The notes: generated by a model not told the origin, from the letters alone. Shown: positions 1 through 11,166, numbered from the stretch's first letter. The stretch is 64,000 nucleotides of DNA from Siphonodentalium dalli (GCA_032622095.1 CP136065.1:154757577-154821576), one strand, 5' to 3'. A program made the numbers and translations.

Positions 1-505
1 TGAGTCATTAGCCTAATTAGTTGTGAAAATTATGCTAAAAAAATACACCAAACAGGAGTCAATGGGCAACATATATCGAAAAACGTGCATTAACATCGCT
101 AAATTAACGGACTACCTAGAAAATAGGGAACATTAAACAAGTATAAAATGAAGTCTTTTAGGCATATGGTCCATGTTTGAGCCCATATGCATTTATTGAC
201 TCAATTTGATATGTGAAGGGGTGTTGGTTAATACAATTTAAATGAGTTTGTACATATTTGTATATCATATATGACAAGTGATTGTTTCATTCTATATTCT
301 GTAGTTAAATTTGAGTGATAGGTAGGCATTAAAAGGTGTAACACTAGTATGGATTCAAACATTGAGCTTTTGTAAGAACTGTGGTCGGTTGAGGATATTT
401 TTTAGCAGGTTGAATATTGTTCACATATAGGGAATTAATGCTTTAATACAGTATACTATTATAGGATAGCCACGGCAAGGGAGTGAACTCTAAATAGTCA
501 CTTAC
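1..505. other. No gene seen
   Basis: AT-rich sequence with no supported coding exon, RNA gene or recognisable repeat boundary. Probably intron or intergenic DNA. Confidence 0.5.
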
Positions 506-547
506 CATACCACCAAAGGTATGAATGATATTTGACACTAAATTGTC
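506..547 (-). CDS. Possible 42-nt micro-exon of the minus-strand split gene
   Basis: On the minus strand an AG acceptor (ending atgtaatcacag) precedes 42 nt, followed by a strong donor gtaagtgac. Read with two leading bases, as in the stronger exons at 4131, 15623 and 25907, it is open for 13 codons and again ends one base into a codon, so it would fit as the next phase-1 exon after 4131-4214. The peptide, QFSVKYHSYLWWY, is not recognisable. A short open exon with one good splice site can easily arise by chance, so this is weak. Confidence 0.2.
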
Positions 548-726
548 CTGTGATTACATAAATAATAAACGTCCATTGACTGTTGATTATTTGTAAATAG
601 TAAAGAATTCGGAGACAGTAAGCCACATGTCCTGTCATTGTGAAAATTTCACAGGCACCATTCTGAAATGACCAGCTCCATCCATTTGGTAAAATGACAG
701 GCAGTAAAAAAAAAAAAAATTGAGCC

Positions 727-795
727 TTGTAGAGAATGCATTGGCACAGTTTTTTTCCCCATAATTTCAGGAAGCTCCAGTCATGGAAGGGTCAA
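727..795. mobile_element. Fragment of TTAA-type foldback MITE
   Basis: This is the right end of the family seen complete at 27574-27821: gagaatgcattggcacag, a 'tttcaggaagctccagtcat' block and an aagggtcaa end where complete copies have aagggttaa. The left part is missing. A 14-bp oligo-A run precedes it. Confidence 0.6.
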
Positions 796-920
796 AGATG
801 TAATGTATCTCTTCCCTGAATTTCTGTATAGATTCATGGCTGTAAAACAATAATTTTGAGCCAGAGATACCCAGTAAACAGCAGCCTTTGTCACTAGGAT
901 ATCATATTTTTCCAATATGG

Positions 921-993
921 TTTTCCCTGAAACAAGACAGAGAATGTGGCTATTCTAAAAACAGCCACATTCTCTGTCCCGGTTCAAGGAAAA
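921..993. repeat. Hairpin, 31-bp arms
   Basis: Arms 921-951 and 963-993 are inverted with 26 of 31 matches; the inner 16 bp (gacagagaatgtggct) are perfect. The loop is 11 bp. It resembles a very small foldback element. An open frame running from here to about 1320 on the minus strand shows no domain and is not called. Confidence 0.7.
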
Positions 994-1697
994 ACATTTT
1001 GGGAACAAATGTAATACTTGCACAACCTTAATCAAACGACCTTTCCAAGCTCTCTTATGAAATAGGAGTTCCGATCGACTGACCAATAAAAGAAGAAATC
1101 CCATTAGTCGGTTCTGCTCATAATCAATTCTTTCAGTGTGATAATATGCATTATGCAAAATTGGGTTAAAAAGTAATGCAAGAATGTGTGCACTTGAAAT
1201 AAAAATTGATTTCGGCTCGGATACATGCATTGGGTTTGATGGAAGTGATGGAAATTGTCTGATGCAATTGATCTCGAGATCAATAGACCCACGAGGAAGG
1301 ACCCGATAACAATTGATCATAGTGCACTACGGTAATAGACCCATAAAAGGGATCAATATAGTTTTGTTTGTTGTGAGACGATTTTCATTCAAAATTTAAC
1401 AGAATGTTACTATATTTGATATTTCGAGACAACTGTTTTGTATGGATGGCTGGTGACAGTCAATAACTGTTGAGATGCCTTCCTCTACACCCCTTCCCCA
1501 TTGCCATCACCTACCCCATAACAGCTTTGAAATCAAGAATTAATGGTCTATATAGACATACCTGTAAGATTATCAAAACCTTACTGATAAAATATCAAAA
1601 TTATTATATGTAACATTGGAATTTATATATTATTATACTAGTACCAATCTTAAATTGAACAGCATATACAGCACTGCTCAAATTAAGCGACCTGTTT

Positions 1698-3169
1698 TAA
1701 CGAGGTGTACATGCGTTCATACCGCGGTGCACTACCGCTACATACCGCCGATTCGCGGTTGCATTACCACGCGCATACCGCGGTGGTGACGTTCATGGTA
1801 CCACCGCACTACCAGCGGTAACGAATGTTGGTAGCGCGGTGGTACGCGGTAATGCACCGCACAAACGCGGTGACATTACCGCTACGCGGTAGCATTTTTG
1901 TAACGAGGTTAATGACGGGATTCGATGGCTGACCGTCAATCTTCCAAAATAGGACGGCCGTTCTCACGATCTCCGTCCATGATTGTGTACCGTGAAGTGT
2001 ATTATTAAAATATTGAAATAGATGAAAGCCGAGTATCGGGAAATATGCCCATTATAACAGGCTTCCAGATTAAGTAGTAAAGGTAAGTATAAGTTACTTT
2101 GAGAAAGTCATTTTTCAATTAATGTGAATATTAAAATATTACAATAACATTTCTAGTCTCGTTTTATTGCCAAAAATTCCCGAGAACTACAAGTGCACGC
2201 CCTCGCCAAAACTTGCAATTTCACATCAAACGATGCCGCCCGAATCGCACTGGTGAGCTCAATGGATGTTCACGTAACAAAATCAAAGACTGATTTGACA
2301 ACGTTGTGTCTTTCAATGTTTTGTGTTTTGCGTGTGTCCTTTGTCGCGCACATTGGTGATGATAACAACTTTACTTTGCTGCATGACATATATTGTGCCA
2401 TGCTTTCTTATAGTTGTACATTTTATTCCCACCAACAAGAAATCTTCAGACGCAAATGTTTGTAAATTGCTTTACTATTTCACGCATGCGTACAATCATA
2501 CGTCTTGGCGACAATATACTATTTACGCGCCGATTATGTTTGGCATATAATGAATATGAATATTTCTGCAATGATCGCCGCCCTGGCCTCTAATACTAAA
2601 ATCGGACTCAGTGATACTAATGCACCGTCCCCGCTGGTTTCGACCAAATTCAGATAAATGGAGGATTTACTTTTCCCATTTTATAAGAAATTTAGATTTC
2701 GGAAACACAAACAAAACAAAAAATTCCGCATGAGTGGAAACCGATACATGAATCGGGTGCGTAAATCATTTGACGATATGTAAGATAGATGCTAACAACA
2801 AAACTATTACTCCACGGTGTTTTGCGTAATCCAGTCACCGTAAGCAACTATAGCTGAGTTCATAAACCGCCGACGTGATGTACATTTGTAATATGTTACA
2901 TGTAAACCCGACATGTTCATATGTAATCCGATTGCATTATTATTCATTTATATTCATTACGTATACATAATTACATGCAGCTTACAGGTATTCATTCAAT
3001 ACAAAAGTTATTCATAATCATTTACCTACCGTGTGACGCCTTGTTTCAGTCGTGTTCTCTCCGCGGTGGAGGGCCGTTAGCGGTAATTTGAATGCGGTTA
3101 CGAAAAAAATAACGCGGTGTATGGCGGTAACGAACACCAATAACGCGGTGACCTGCGGTAACCAACCTT
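1698..3169. mobile_element. Unclassified element with GCGGT/ACCGC arrays at both ends
   Basis: Two blocks dense in GCGGT and its complement, at about 1715-1895 and 3060-3165, flank an AT-rich interior of about 1.15 kb. The left block holds well over a dozen copies in both orientations. A related longer core, gcggtaacgaa, occurs in both blocks, and outside them the motif is rare. Arrays of short motifs inside both ends are typical of transposase-binding regions in hAT, CACTA and Kolobok-type transposons. TAACGAGGT is repeated at 1698-1706 and 1901-1909 around the left block. Clean terminal inverted repeats and a target duplication are not evident, so the superfamily is open. Interior open frames (for example 2193-2465) show no transposase motif. 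Confidence 0.55.
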
Positions 3170-3276
3170 AGCGCTCTTTCCATCAATGTATCACATTATT
3201 ATAATCAATAAATTTGAAAAATGATCAAGGAAATATGGGTTGATACAAAAATCGAACTTGGCACTGAAAGGGTTAA
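3170..3276. mobile_element. Half copy of TTAACCCTTTCAGTGCC foldback MITE
   Basis: Matches the right arm of the complete palindrome at 21784-21992, from the central agcgctctttccatc to the terminal ggcactgaaagggttaa. The left arm is missing; the GCGGT-array element abuts the palindrome centre, so the missing arm was probably lost with that rearrangement. Confidence 0.8.
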
Positions 3277-3597
3277 CCCTTGATATCCCAGCATTTTGCT
3301 ACATGTATCTAATTATATGTTTAAGCACTGCACTGTCTGTTTACCGTTAACCAGTCACGTAATTTTCATGACCGGTCATGGCCGTGGTGACCGGTTGATC
3401 GGTTAACCATTCCAGCCCTAGAAACAAGGAACTTTTTTCTTTGGCCTTACTCAAACACCCCTAAAATTTTCAGCACTTCCAGGACTAGAATTAGAAATGT
3501 CATTTTCCATGACTTTTCAAGGATTTTCAGGACCGGTACGACCCCTGAACATGAGCACCTCATCACATATATACGCAAAAGAGTAGCCCTTTCACCA

Positions 3598-4033
3598 GGC
3601 CTGCAAATATTGTGTCTGTCATTTGCACAATGAGGTCCTCAGAGGGTGAATTTAGTGATTCTATACCACACAGTGGGCAAGCATCACCAAATTCACCCAC
3701 TGGGGACCTCATTCTGCTTTACAAGCCTAATCATCTGGGAAGTATCTATAGTCTTAAATTAACATGGTTTTTAGTTACTTCTTCCCTTCTGGGAAGTTTC
3801 AATATCCCCTAATTTGCAGAAGATGAAATGCATAATCGACATGACTAATGGGTGAACATCATCAACATCAACTGGAGAACTTCAAACTGATCCTAGGTCC
3901 CCCATAGCAGTTGAGGCCTAAGAAGAATGAGGTTCCCAGAGGGTGAAATTGGTGATGCTAGCCAACCATGATGGATAGCATCACTAAATTCACCCTCTGG
4001 GAACCTCATTCTGCAAATGACATTCAGCTGTGT
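3598..4033. mobile_element. GGGTGAATTTAG-hairpin MITE, copy 1
   Basis: About 430 bp. Each end carries its own hairpin (gagggtgaatttagtgat pairing with its complement, then aggtccnnagagggtgaa), and the ends are inverted relative to each other, starting gcaaatattgtgtctgtc. The core of about 250 bp contains 'tatcccctaatttgcagaagatgaaatgcataatcg'-type sequence shared with the copies at 13384 and 48181. Eight copies lie in this window. No transposase is encoded and no target duplication could be fixed. Confidence 0.8.
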
Positions 4034-4130
4034 ATTTAGTCTGAACATGAGTTTGAAAGTGGATCTATTGTCCTTGTAATAGATAAGAACATATGTTTAA
4101 GCTTATAAATATGTATGTATATGTTAGTAC

Positions 4131-4214
4131 CTTGTTCAGATACGGTCTGAGCCCCAGTCATCAAAGCCTGCGTGACAAAATCCATCCCTCCAAATGTCCT
4201 TTGTACTTTGGCAA
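4131..4214 (-). CDS. Coding exon of minus-strand split gene (84 nt, phase 1-1)
   Basis: The minus strand has a pyrimidine-rich acceptor (tattcaatttcag), 84 open nucleotides, then AAG and a gtactaac donor. Two leading bases plus 27 codons plus one trailing base make it a phase-1-1 exon, like those at 15623, 25907, 36064 and 38551. The translation contains VQRTFGGMDFVTQALMTG and AQTVSEQ. It resembles exon 25907-26008 (shared pattern FV..A....G..TVSE.G), which hints at exon duplication within one gene. Product unknown. If the exons are joined it is the most downstream strong exon here, so the gene continues beyond the window. The donor is weaker than those of its sister exons. Confidence 0.7.
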
Positions 4215-4439
4215 CTGAAATTGAATACAGCACATGTACAAGTGAGTACACAAACTCTTAGTTCACATACTAAGCCTTGACAAATGTGAAAATAGTGCAT
4301 GTGTAATGAGTCGACAGCTAAGGCCACTATTTTTTTTATTTGTCAGTTTACATATAATTGTTCTTAACGATAGAGTAGGAGGAGCGAAATAATAAAATGG
4401 TTATGAATTTAATTTTTCATTTTATCAAAACTTTGAGTA

Positions 4440-5311
4440 GGAAGATAAAAACAAATTCAAAATTTAAGTATAAATTCATATATATCAAATCAAATCAAAT
4501 CTTTTATTGAATATATGCTCTGAAATGAGCAGTCAAGATTGATCCATTTCCCATAATAATTAGGACAGTTTCTGTCATTGCATCAGTAGAAAGGGACCAA
4601 CTCACCCTTGTTCACATGCACATAAGCTCTATTAACAATAATGAAAGTGTCAATGACACTGTAGCTCAACTTGGAAAGGGAATAATTTAATGTGTTACTG
4701 TCGATGGAGTGATTAGGAATGTGGAAAGTTGAATGTCTAATACTAGTTTATCAACATGAAGATATATATATATACATGTATATAAAAGTAAAATCTAAGA
4801 TGGTTGCTGGCGGCTATGTTTTCCAACAATTCAAAAACATTTGATAGCTTTAGTCATGCAAAGAGTAGAATCCAAGGAAGATAAAAACAAATTCAAAATT
4901 TAAGTATAAATTCATATATATCAAATCAAATCAAATCTTTTATTGAATATATGCTCTGAAATGAGCAGTCAAGATTGATCCATTTCCCATAATAATTAGG
5001 ACAGTTTCTGTCATTGCATCAGTAGAAAGGGACCAACTCACTCTTGTTCACATGCACAGAAGCTGTAATAACAATAATGAAAGTGTCAATGACACTGTAG
5101 CTCAACTTGGAAAGGGAATAATTTAATGTGTTACTGTCGATGGAGTGATTAGGAATGTGGAAAGTTGAATGTCTAATACTAGTTTATCAACATGAAGATA
5201 TATATATATACATGTATATAAAAGTAAAATCTAAGTTGGTTGCTGGCGGCTATGTTTTCCAACAATTCAAAAACATTTGATATCTTTAGTCATGCAAAGA
5301 GTAGAATCCAA
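4440..5311. repeat. 436-bp direct tandem duplication
   Basis: Two adjacent copies, 4440-4875 and 4876-5311, start gaagataaaaacaaattc and differ at only a few positions (for example near 4625/5061 and 4800/5235). Exact period and very low divergence point to a recent unequal exchange or replication slip. The unit contains (caaat)3, a tatata/tacatgta tract and the sequence 'gtcaatgacactgtagctca', also found diverged at 41350, so it is the upstream part of the dispersed repeat whose downstream part is the 155-bp array. Confidence 0.9.
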
Positions 5312-6545
5312 GATGGCCACTGGCAGCCATGTTTTAATGCCGGTTAACCCAAAAATGACTCGTTCCCATCTACATGTCAATGTCAAAAGTAAAGACAAAT
5401 TTCATAATGATCCGACCAAAGGTACGACCTGTAGCCCCTGCCAAAGGATTTAGTCATGCAAAGAGTAAAATCCAAGATGGCTGCTGGCCGCCATGTTTTT
5501 TGGCCGAATGACCCCAAAATTACTTGTTCCCATCTACATGTCAATATTAACATCCGTGATAAATTTCATGATGATCAGATGAACAGTACGACCTGTAGCC
5601 CGTGCTAATGGATTGAATTTTGAAATCCAAGATGGCCACTGGTGACCATGTTTATTGTCCGAATGACCCCAAAATGACTCGTTCCCATCTATATTCCAAT
5701 TTCAACAGCCATGACAAATTTTATGATGATCAGACTAAAGGTACGACCTGTAGCCCGTGCTAAAGGATTTAGTCATACAAAGAGTAAAATCTAAGATGGC
5801 TGCCGGCGGCCATGTTTTTTGGCCGAATGACCCCAAAATTACTCATTCCCATCTACAAGTCAATGTTAACACCCACGACAAATGTCATGATGATCAGATG
5901 AACAGTAAGACCTGTAGCCCGTGCTAATGGATTGAATTTTGAAATCCAAGATGGCCGCTGGTGGCCATGTTTTTTTCTTCGAATGACCCCAAAATGACTC
6001 GTTCCCATCTACATTCCAATTTCAACAGCCATGAAAAATTTCATGATGATCAGACTCAAGGTACGACCTGTAGTCCGTGCTAAAGGATTTAGTCATACAA
6101 AGAGTAAAATCCAAGATGTTTTTCGGCCGAATGACCCCAAAATGACTCGTTCCCATCTACATGTTATTGTTAACATCCATGACAAATTTTATGATGATCA
6201 GACTACAGGTACGACCTGTAGCCCGTGCTAAAGAATTTAGTCATACAAAGAGTAAAAAGATGGCTGCTGGTGGCCATGTTTTTTGGCCGAATGACCCCAA
6301 AATTACTCGTTCCCATCTACATATCAACATTAACATCCATGACAAATTTCATGACAATAAGGCGAAGAGTACGGCCTGTAGCCCGTGCTAATGGATTGTA
6401 TTTTGAAATCCAAGATGGCCACTGGTGGCCATGTTTTTTTCCGAATGACCCCAAAATGACTCGTTCCCATCTACATGTCAATGTCAACATCCATGACAAA
6501 TTTCATAATAATCGGACCAAAGGTACGAACTGTAGCCCGTGCTAA
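5312..6545. repeat. Tandem array of about eight ~155-bp units
   Basis: Units begin near 5306, 5470, 5622, 5788, 5944, 6110, 6255 and 6408 with aatccaagatggcc or a close variant. Each continues with a 'gaatgaccccaaaatgactc' block, a 'tgacaaatttcatgatgatc' block and ends gtacgacctgtagcccgtgc. Two subtypes largely alternate: one preceded by agtcatacaaagagtaaa, the other by ggattgaattttgaa. Open frames of 60-106 codons here, on both strands, follow the repeat period and are not genes. The array ends with aaaggaaattgttg, as does the diverged copy near 42190. Confidence 0.9.
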
Positions 6546-6559
6546 AGGAAATTGTTGAC

Positions 6560-6646
6560 GAATCACGCACACACATACACACACACGCACGACGAATACC
6601 AATCCATGGCAATAGCTCAAACTTTACAAAGTAAAGTTGAGCTAAC
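6560..6646. other. CA-rich low-complexity tract and short spacer
   Basis: acacacatacacacacacgcac at about 6567-6588 is a short degenerate CA repeat between the tandem array and the next element. Confidence 0.7.
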
Positions 6647-7252
6647 AAGAGGTGTGCACTCGAGTGCTAGCATACCCCCACCGTGGCAAATTCAACCCGC
6701 ATTATCCGTAAACCCAACAAAAAAGATTTTTAACTTTAAAGACAAATTCGGACAAATAATATCGATATGGTGTCACAAGAAGCTTGTACAGAAAAAATTA
6801 TTCAAATTGGTTGATATTTGTTGAAGTTATTAAGTCTGACAGAATTTTCTAAGTCAAAATAAGTCGAAAATGAAGTGTAATATTACGAAAAACAGTCTGA
6901 GCCAATCCTTAGCCGCATCATGTAGAGAGGGTATTGTGAGAAGCATGTATACCAAAAATTATTGAAATCGGTTCATATTTGTTAAAGTTATTATTAAGTC
7001 GGACAGAATTTTCTAAGTCAAAATAAGTCGTAAATGAGGCGTAACTTTTTTTTAAAAAGTCGGACCAAACCGCAATTAGCATTATGCAGAGAGGCAGTCT
7101 TAAGGAGATTGCATACATTATTGAAATCGGTTCATAGTTTTTCGAGTTATGAGGTCGGCCGGACGGACAGACAGACAAACGGAGGGAGAAAACGTGACGG
7201 ACGCAGTCAATCCAGTATAACCCCCATTTTCTTCGAAAGTGGGGGTATAATA
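6647..7252. mobile_element. AACAAGAGG...GGGGGTATA element, copy 1
   Basis: Starts caagaggtgtgcactcgag, has internal direct repeats built on 'ttgaaatcggttcatatttg' and 'gacagaattttctaagtc', then a ggacggacagacagac run, cagtcaatccagtat, and a terminal hairpin of complementary C5 and G5 runs before tataataa. The copy at 8171 shares the structure throughout. No coding capacity. Such elements are common in mollusc genomes; I cannot assign a class with certainty. Confidence 0.75.
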
Positions 7253-7258
7253 ATCAAT

Positions 7259-7712
7259 CCATTTATTACACGCAATCAACAGGTACCACGTTCCAATGCG
7301 TGGGACAATTATTACCCTGATGAGCCTTCAAACACTCAGTAACCATCTACTGCTCCCCGGGGACAGGGGGAGGTACAGACACAATGTGGCTAGCATACTG
7401 ACAATATCTTTCACGAGTCATAATCAGGTACCCTTTTCAACTCATGGGTGGTGTGAAACAGACACAGTAAGAGCAACCTTGCTCAAGGGTTACAACTTGG
7501 AGCGAAATATGAACAGCGTACAATCTGACAATTGCACATCGATCAATTCGGCCAAGCCACTGCTGTGTGAAACTCACATTAGACCAGCGGTGGGCTGTGA
7601 ACTCGCCATTCAAATTTTGCTACCTTCTATGAGCCACAACCGAGGAGACCACAGCTCAGAGAAGGTAGCTCAACCTAAATACGGATCTCGGAGACCCACA
7701 TGGCGGTGATAA
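7259..7712 (-). mobile_element. tRNA-type SINE, copy 1
   Basis: Read on the minus strand it shares a long body with the copy at 9115-9352: cacacagcagtggcttggcc, then 'aacccttgagcaaggt', then a catgagtt block. Its 3' part adds 'actcgtgaaagatattgtca' and a G-rich stretch. The head at 7712 differs from the head at 9352, so two SINE subfamilies with different heads may share one body. Open frames on the plus strand (7034-7709) arise from this repeat. Confidence 0.55.
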
Positions 7713-7722
7713 CCTACATGTA

Positions 7723-7921
7723 CAGTAATGCCCGAAGTATATGACCCTTTAACCATAGTAGAATTATGGGAAATTTTTCAGGATTTTGTCGGAAATAAGC
7801 CTTGTTGCCATTCATCGAGAGCTTTCCGATGAATGGCAGTAAGCCATATTTCCGACTAAATCCTGAAAAATTTCCCATAATTCTGCTGTGGTTTAGGGGT
7901 CGATTATTTAGGACATTACTG
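7723..7921. mobile_element. CAGTAATGCCC foldback MITE, copy 1 (TA target site)
   Basis: Near-palindrome of 199 bp flanked by TA. Ends read CAGTAATGCCC-type and, inverted, GGACATTACTG. The arms contain cagaattatggg and tccgatgaatggc. TA duplication and a CAGT terminus are features of Tc1/mariner/pogo elements, so this is probably a non-autonomous member. About ten copies occur in the window. Confidence 0.85.
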
Positions 7922-7923
7922 TA

Positions 7924-8170
7924 GATGTATAGAGACTTCACAGGGGAAATGATACAATACACATCAATTTTATATCATAATCCTATTGTCTTGACACATT
8001 TCCTCGCTCGTTTCCATGTTAGTAGACATTTAGGCCAATATCAAAAATATTCTATTTTTTGCCCGCCTCGAAACATTATATTATGAAGATTTAGTTCTAT
8101 TTATTATAAAGCCTTTAACTGTATAAAAATAAACAATGCTATTAACTATTCTACCAGCCATACTTGAACA
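7924..8170. other. AT-rich spacer
   Basis: No supported feature between the foldback MITE and the next AACAAGAGG element. Confidence 0.5.
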
Positions 8171-8757
8171 AACAAGAGGTGTGCACTCGAGTGCTAGCAT
8201 ACCCCCACCATGGCAAATTCAACCCGCATTATCCGTAAACCCAACAAATAAGATTTAAAGAAAAATTCGGACAAATAATATCGATATGGTGTCACAAGAA
8301 GCTTGTACAGAAAAAATTATTCAAATTGGTTCATATTTGTTAAAGTTATTAAGTCGGACAGAATTTTCTAAGTCAAAATAAGTCGAAAATGAAGTGTAAT
8401 ATTACGAAAAACAGTCTGAGCCAATCCCTAGCCACATCATGTAGAGAGGGTATTGTGAGCAGCATGTATACCCAAAATTATTGAAATCGGTTCATATTTG
8501 TTAAAGTTATTAAGTCGGACAGAATTTTCTAAGTCGAAAATGAGGCGTAACTTAAAAAAAATAAGTCGGACCGAACCAAAATTAGCATCATGTGGAGAGG
8601 CAGTCCTAAGGAGATTGCATACAAAAAATTATTGAAATCGGTTCATAATTGTTCGAGTTATGAGGTCGGACGGATGGACGGAGAAATGGAGGGAGAAAGC
8701 GTGACGGACGCAGTCAATCCAGTATACCCCCCATTTTCTTCGAAAGTGGGTGTATAA
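8171..8757. mobile_element. AACAAGAGG...GGGGGTATA element, copy 2
   Basis: Starts aacaagaggtgtgcactcg and follows copy 1 at 6647 closely to the terminal C-run/G-run hairpin and tataatta. Differences are mainly short deletions in the internal direct repeats and a G-to-T change in the terminal G run. Confidence 0.8.
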
Positions 8758-9114
8758 TTATGCATCCTCAAAGCCTTTGGTATATTGAGAAGTAGACTAC
8801 CACATACATTGTTGAACTAGCCATGGCTGGCTTTGTTGGCATGAATAAAAAATAAAAAACAAATTTGCCCACACACCAGCTGCACGCACCGCAATTTTTC
8901 AAAATAAGGATAAGAATCTTTCAATTTGTTTTTATTAATAATGACAGTTTTATAAAGCGATTAACCGATTACTTGCTCTAACATGCTTTTAAACATTACA
9001 ATATTAACCCAGTCATTTTTGTACAAGCCAACTAATGAACTGGCTGCAGCCATTGCAGGTGCTGCTCTACTTTGATCAGAACATGCTCTGATACTCAACA
9101 GTATGACAAGCTGA

Positions 9115-9352
9115 CTGGTACTCATTTAACGCATGAGTGGTGCGAAGCAGACGCAGAACGAGCGACCTTGCTCAAGGGTCACAACTTGGCACGGGATTTG
9201 AAACAGCGAACAATCCGAAAATTGCAAGTCGCTCAAAGTGGCCAAGCCACTGCTGTGTGAAGACTCACAATAGACCAGCGACAAGCTGAGAACTCACATC
9301 GCTGTGTTTACAGCGAATACAAGTCATGCTAACCACTGGACTAAGGAGCTCC
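9115..9352 (-). mobile_element. tRNA-derived SINE, copy 2, with A box
   Basis: The minus strand begins ggagctccttagtccagtgg; TAGTCCAGTGG (9333-9343) matches a Pol III A box and resembles tRNA-Glu/Asp 5' halves. A B-box-like gtttcaaatccc lies further in, so the promoter is interrupted or composite. The body, including cagcagtggcttggccac and cccttgagcaaggtcgctcg, matches 7259-7712 at roughly 75-80%. The element ends near gagtacc. Confidence 0.65.
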
Positions 9353-9856
9353 ATATTTATTGTGGACTTATGTGATTATAACCTATTGTCTTATCAGCAA
9401 CTTCCATCGAATCATCATTGTTGAAACCAAATTATCTGATCAGCTATATAAATATAGTAATGCTACAATGCCATGTCGTTTCAAGTTTTACCAGGGTTTA
9501 GTGTGACGACTCTATTGTTATCACTAAACGACCATGCATGTAAGATCTCACATGGGTTAAGTGTGAAAAGTACCAAAGGGAATGCTCACGATGCCATGTC
9601 AAATTATCAACATTCGTGCTTGTCCGCACTAATATCAAGATTATCGTTTACTTTATTTTCCTGAAGAACAATCCAAGCAAGAAGTATTGGCTTTGACGGA
9701 AATGGCCTGTCTGGGTCAACAGATGGCAGACACTAACAATACGTATGAGTTTTGCCCAATATTTTTTAACGAGGGTGAAAAAGATGTGACATAAGTATTT
9801 GATGTAGTACAAAGTCATACGGTATGTAACATGTATACATGTACAATGCAGTGGTA
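9353..9856. other. No gene seen
   Basis: The short open frame at 9473-9664 has no recognisable motif or splice support. 'atcaagattatcgtttac' and 'aagtattggcttt' recur near 10830-10890, so this is probably part of a dispersed repeat. Confidence 0.4.
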
Positions 9857-10068
9857 CAGTAATGCCCTAAATAACCGACTCCTTAACCACAGCAGAATTA
9901 TGGGTAACTTTTTAGGATTTAGTTGGAAATATGGCTTGTTGCCATTCATCGGAAAGCTCTCAGTGGAGCTTTCCGATGAATGGAAAAAAGCCATATTTCC
10001 AACTAAATCCTGAAAAGTTACCCATAATTCTGCTGTGGTTAAGGAGTCGATTATTTAGGGCATTACTG
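9857..10068. mobile_element. CAGTAATGCCC foldback MITE, copy 2
   Basis: 212-bp near-perfect palindrome with TA on both sides (9855-9856, 10069-10070). Centre near 9963 within aagctctcagtggagcttt. Apparently complete. Confidence 0.9.
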
Positions 10069-10233
10069 TATACTCAACCTAAACCATTCACATTTTAACC
10101 TCTAGGAAATCAACATTTGCATTCAGGTTATTTTTCTAACTGCTCAAGTTTAACTTTAAATTAATGTATTCCAAAAGTTAAGGTACCCGTAATAGACAGG
10201 CTAGCTTGATTCATTTTCCGTAATAATGTTAAA

Positions 10234-10660
10234 AGTCAGGCCTTAAAATGAGTTCCCCCAGAGGGAGAATTGTAGTGATGCTACCGGGCTAGTGTGACTA
10301 AATTCAGGCACTGGGGACCTAATTCTACTTAGGCCTCATCTTCTCTGGAAAGTATCTTTATTATCACTTTAACAAGTTCTATAGTTTCTTTTTCTTTTTT
10401 TTAGTTTAGTTTCTCTATATCACCAAATTGGCAGACGACACAATGCATTATTGAGGTGCCCAATGGGTGCACATCACCATCTTCACCAATTTGAAACTTA
10501 AATCTGTATCTAGGTTTCCCATAGCAAATGAGGCCATGCAGAATGAGGTCCTCAGAGGATAAATTTGGTGACACTATTCCGCTGTGCGGGATAGCGTCAC
10601 TAAATTCATCCTCTGGGGACCTCATTCAGCAAATATCCAGCACTATATTTTGAGGCCTGT
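10234..10660. mobile_element. GGGTGAATTTAG-hairpin MITE, copy 2
   Basis: Ends caggcctt... and, inverted, ...tgaggcctg. The left hairpin has decayed; the right hairpin (gaggataaatttggtgac pairing with its complement) is well kept. Confidence 0.75.
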
Positions 10661-11166
10661 TGATAGTTTCGGTCATTGTTTGCAACAGCAGAAAGTTGCC
10701 AAACTAACAAAATGCTCATGACGCCAATAAAATAAAATTATTTTTTTTCTCCACAAGACAATACTTTCTGATAGTGATATGACTCCTTGGCTTTTTCAAA
10801 GCGGATAACTCACGAATCGAAAAACAAGATTATCGTCCATTTTATTCAGCTGAAGAACAATCCAAAGACGAAGTATTGGCTTCCACGGAATGGCATTAAG
10901 TCTGTCTGGGTCAACAAATAGCAGACATCATAGCAATCTATAAGACCAGATTACATGATAATAGTTCCTCAGACTGGAAGGGACTCTCGCATTTCTGATG
11001 TGAGCAAAGGAGATAGATCAAAATGAAAGTACATGCCACGCTGAAAACTCAATACTCGATGACGAGTAGTTACTTGATATCCATGGATTCATTTGTTTGA
11101 TTTCTCAGCTAATGAGTTCACCGAAGAGCATTTAGGCTGTCTGTCAAAATAATCAGCGGAATGTCC
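10661..11166. other. Dispersed repeat remnants, no gene
   Basis: Contains the 'aagtattggcttccacgg' block also seen near 9690 and an oligo-T run. No exon with convincing splice sites. Confidence 0.4.

Noticed and set aside
955-1320. 121-codon minus-strand frame
   Set aside because: Ends in the hairpin at 921-993, has no domain and no paired splice sites; likely chance.
5306-6420. CRISPR-like regular repeats
   Set aside because: Units are ~155 bp with no unique spacers; a tandem array of eukaryotic repeat DNA.
6031-6545. Overlapping frames of 66-106 codons with similar peptides (for example HVFWPNDPK)
   Set aside because: They follow the 155-bp tandem unit, occur on both strands and change frame between units.
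9311-9352. Functional tRNA gene
   Set aside because: Only the A-box half resembles a tRNA; the B box is displaced and no cloverleaf can be drawn, so it is a SINE head.
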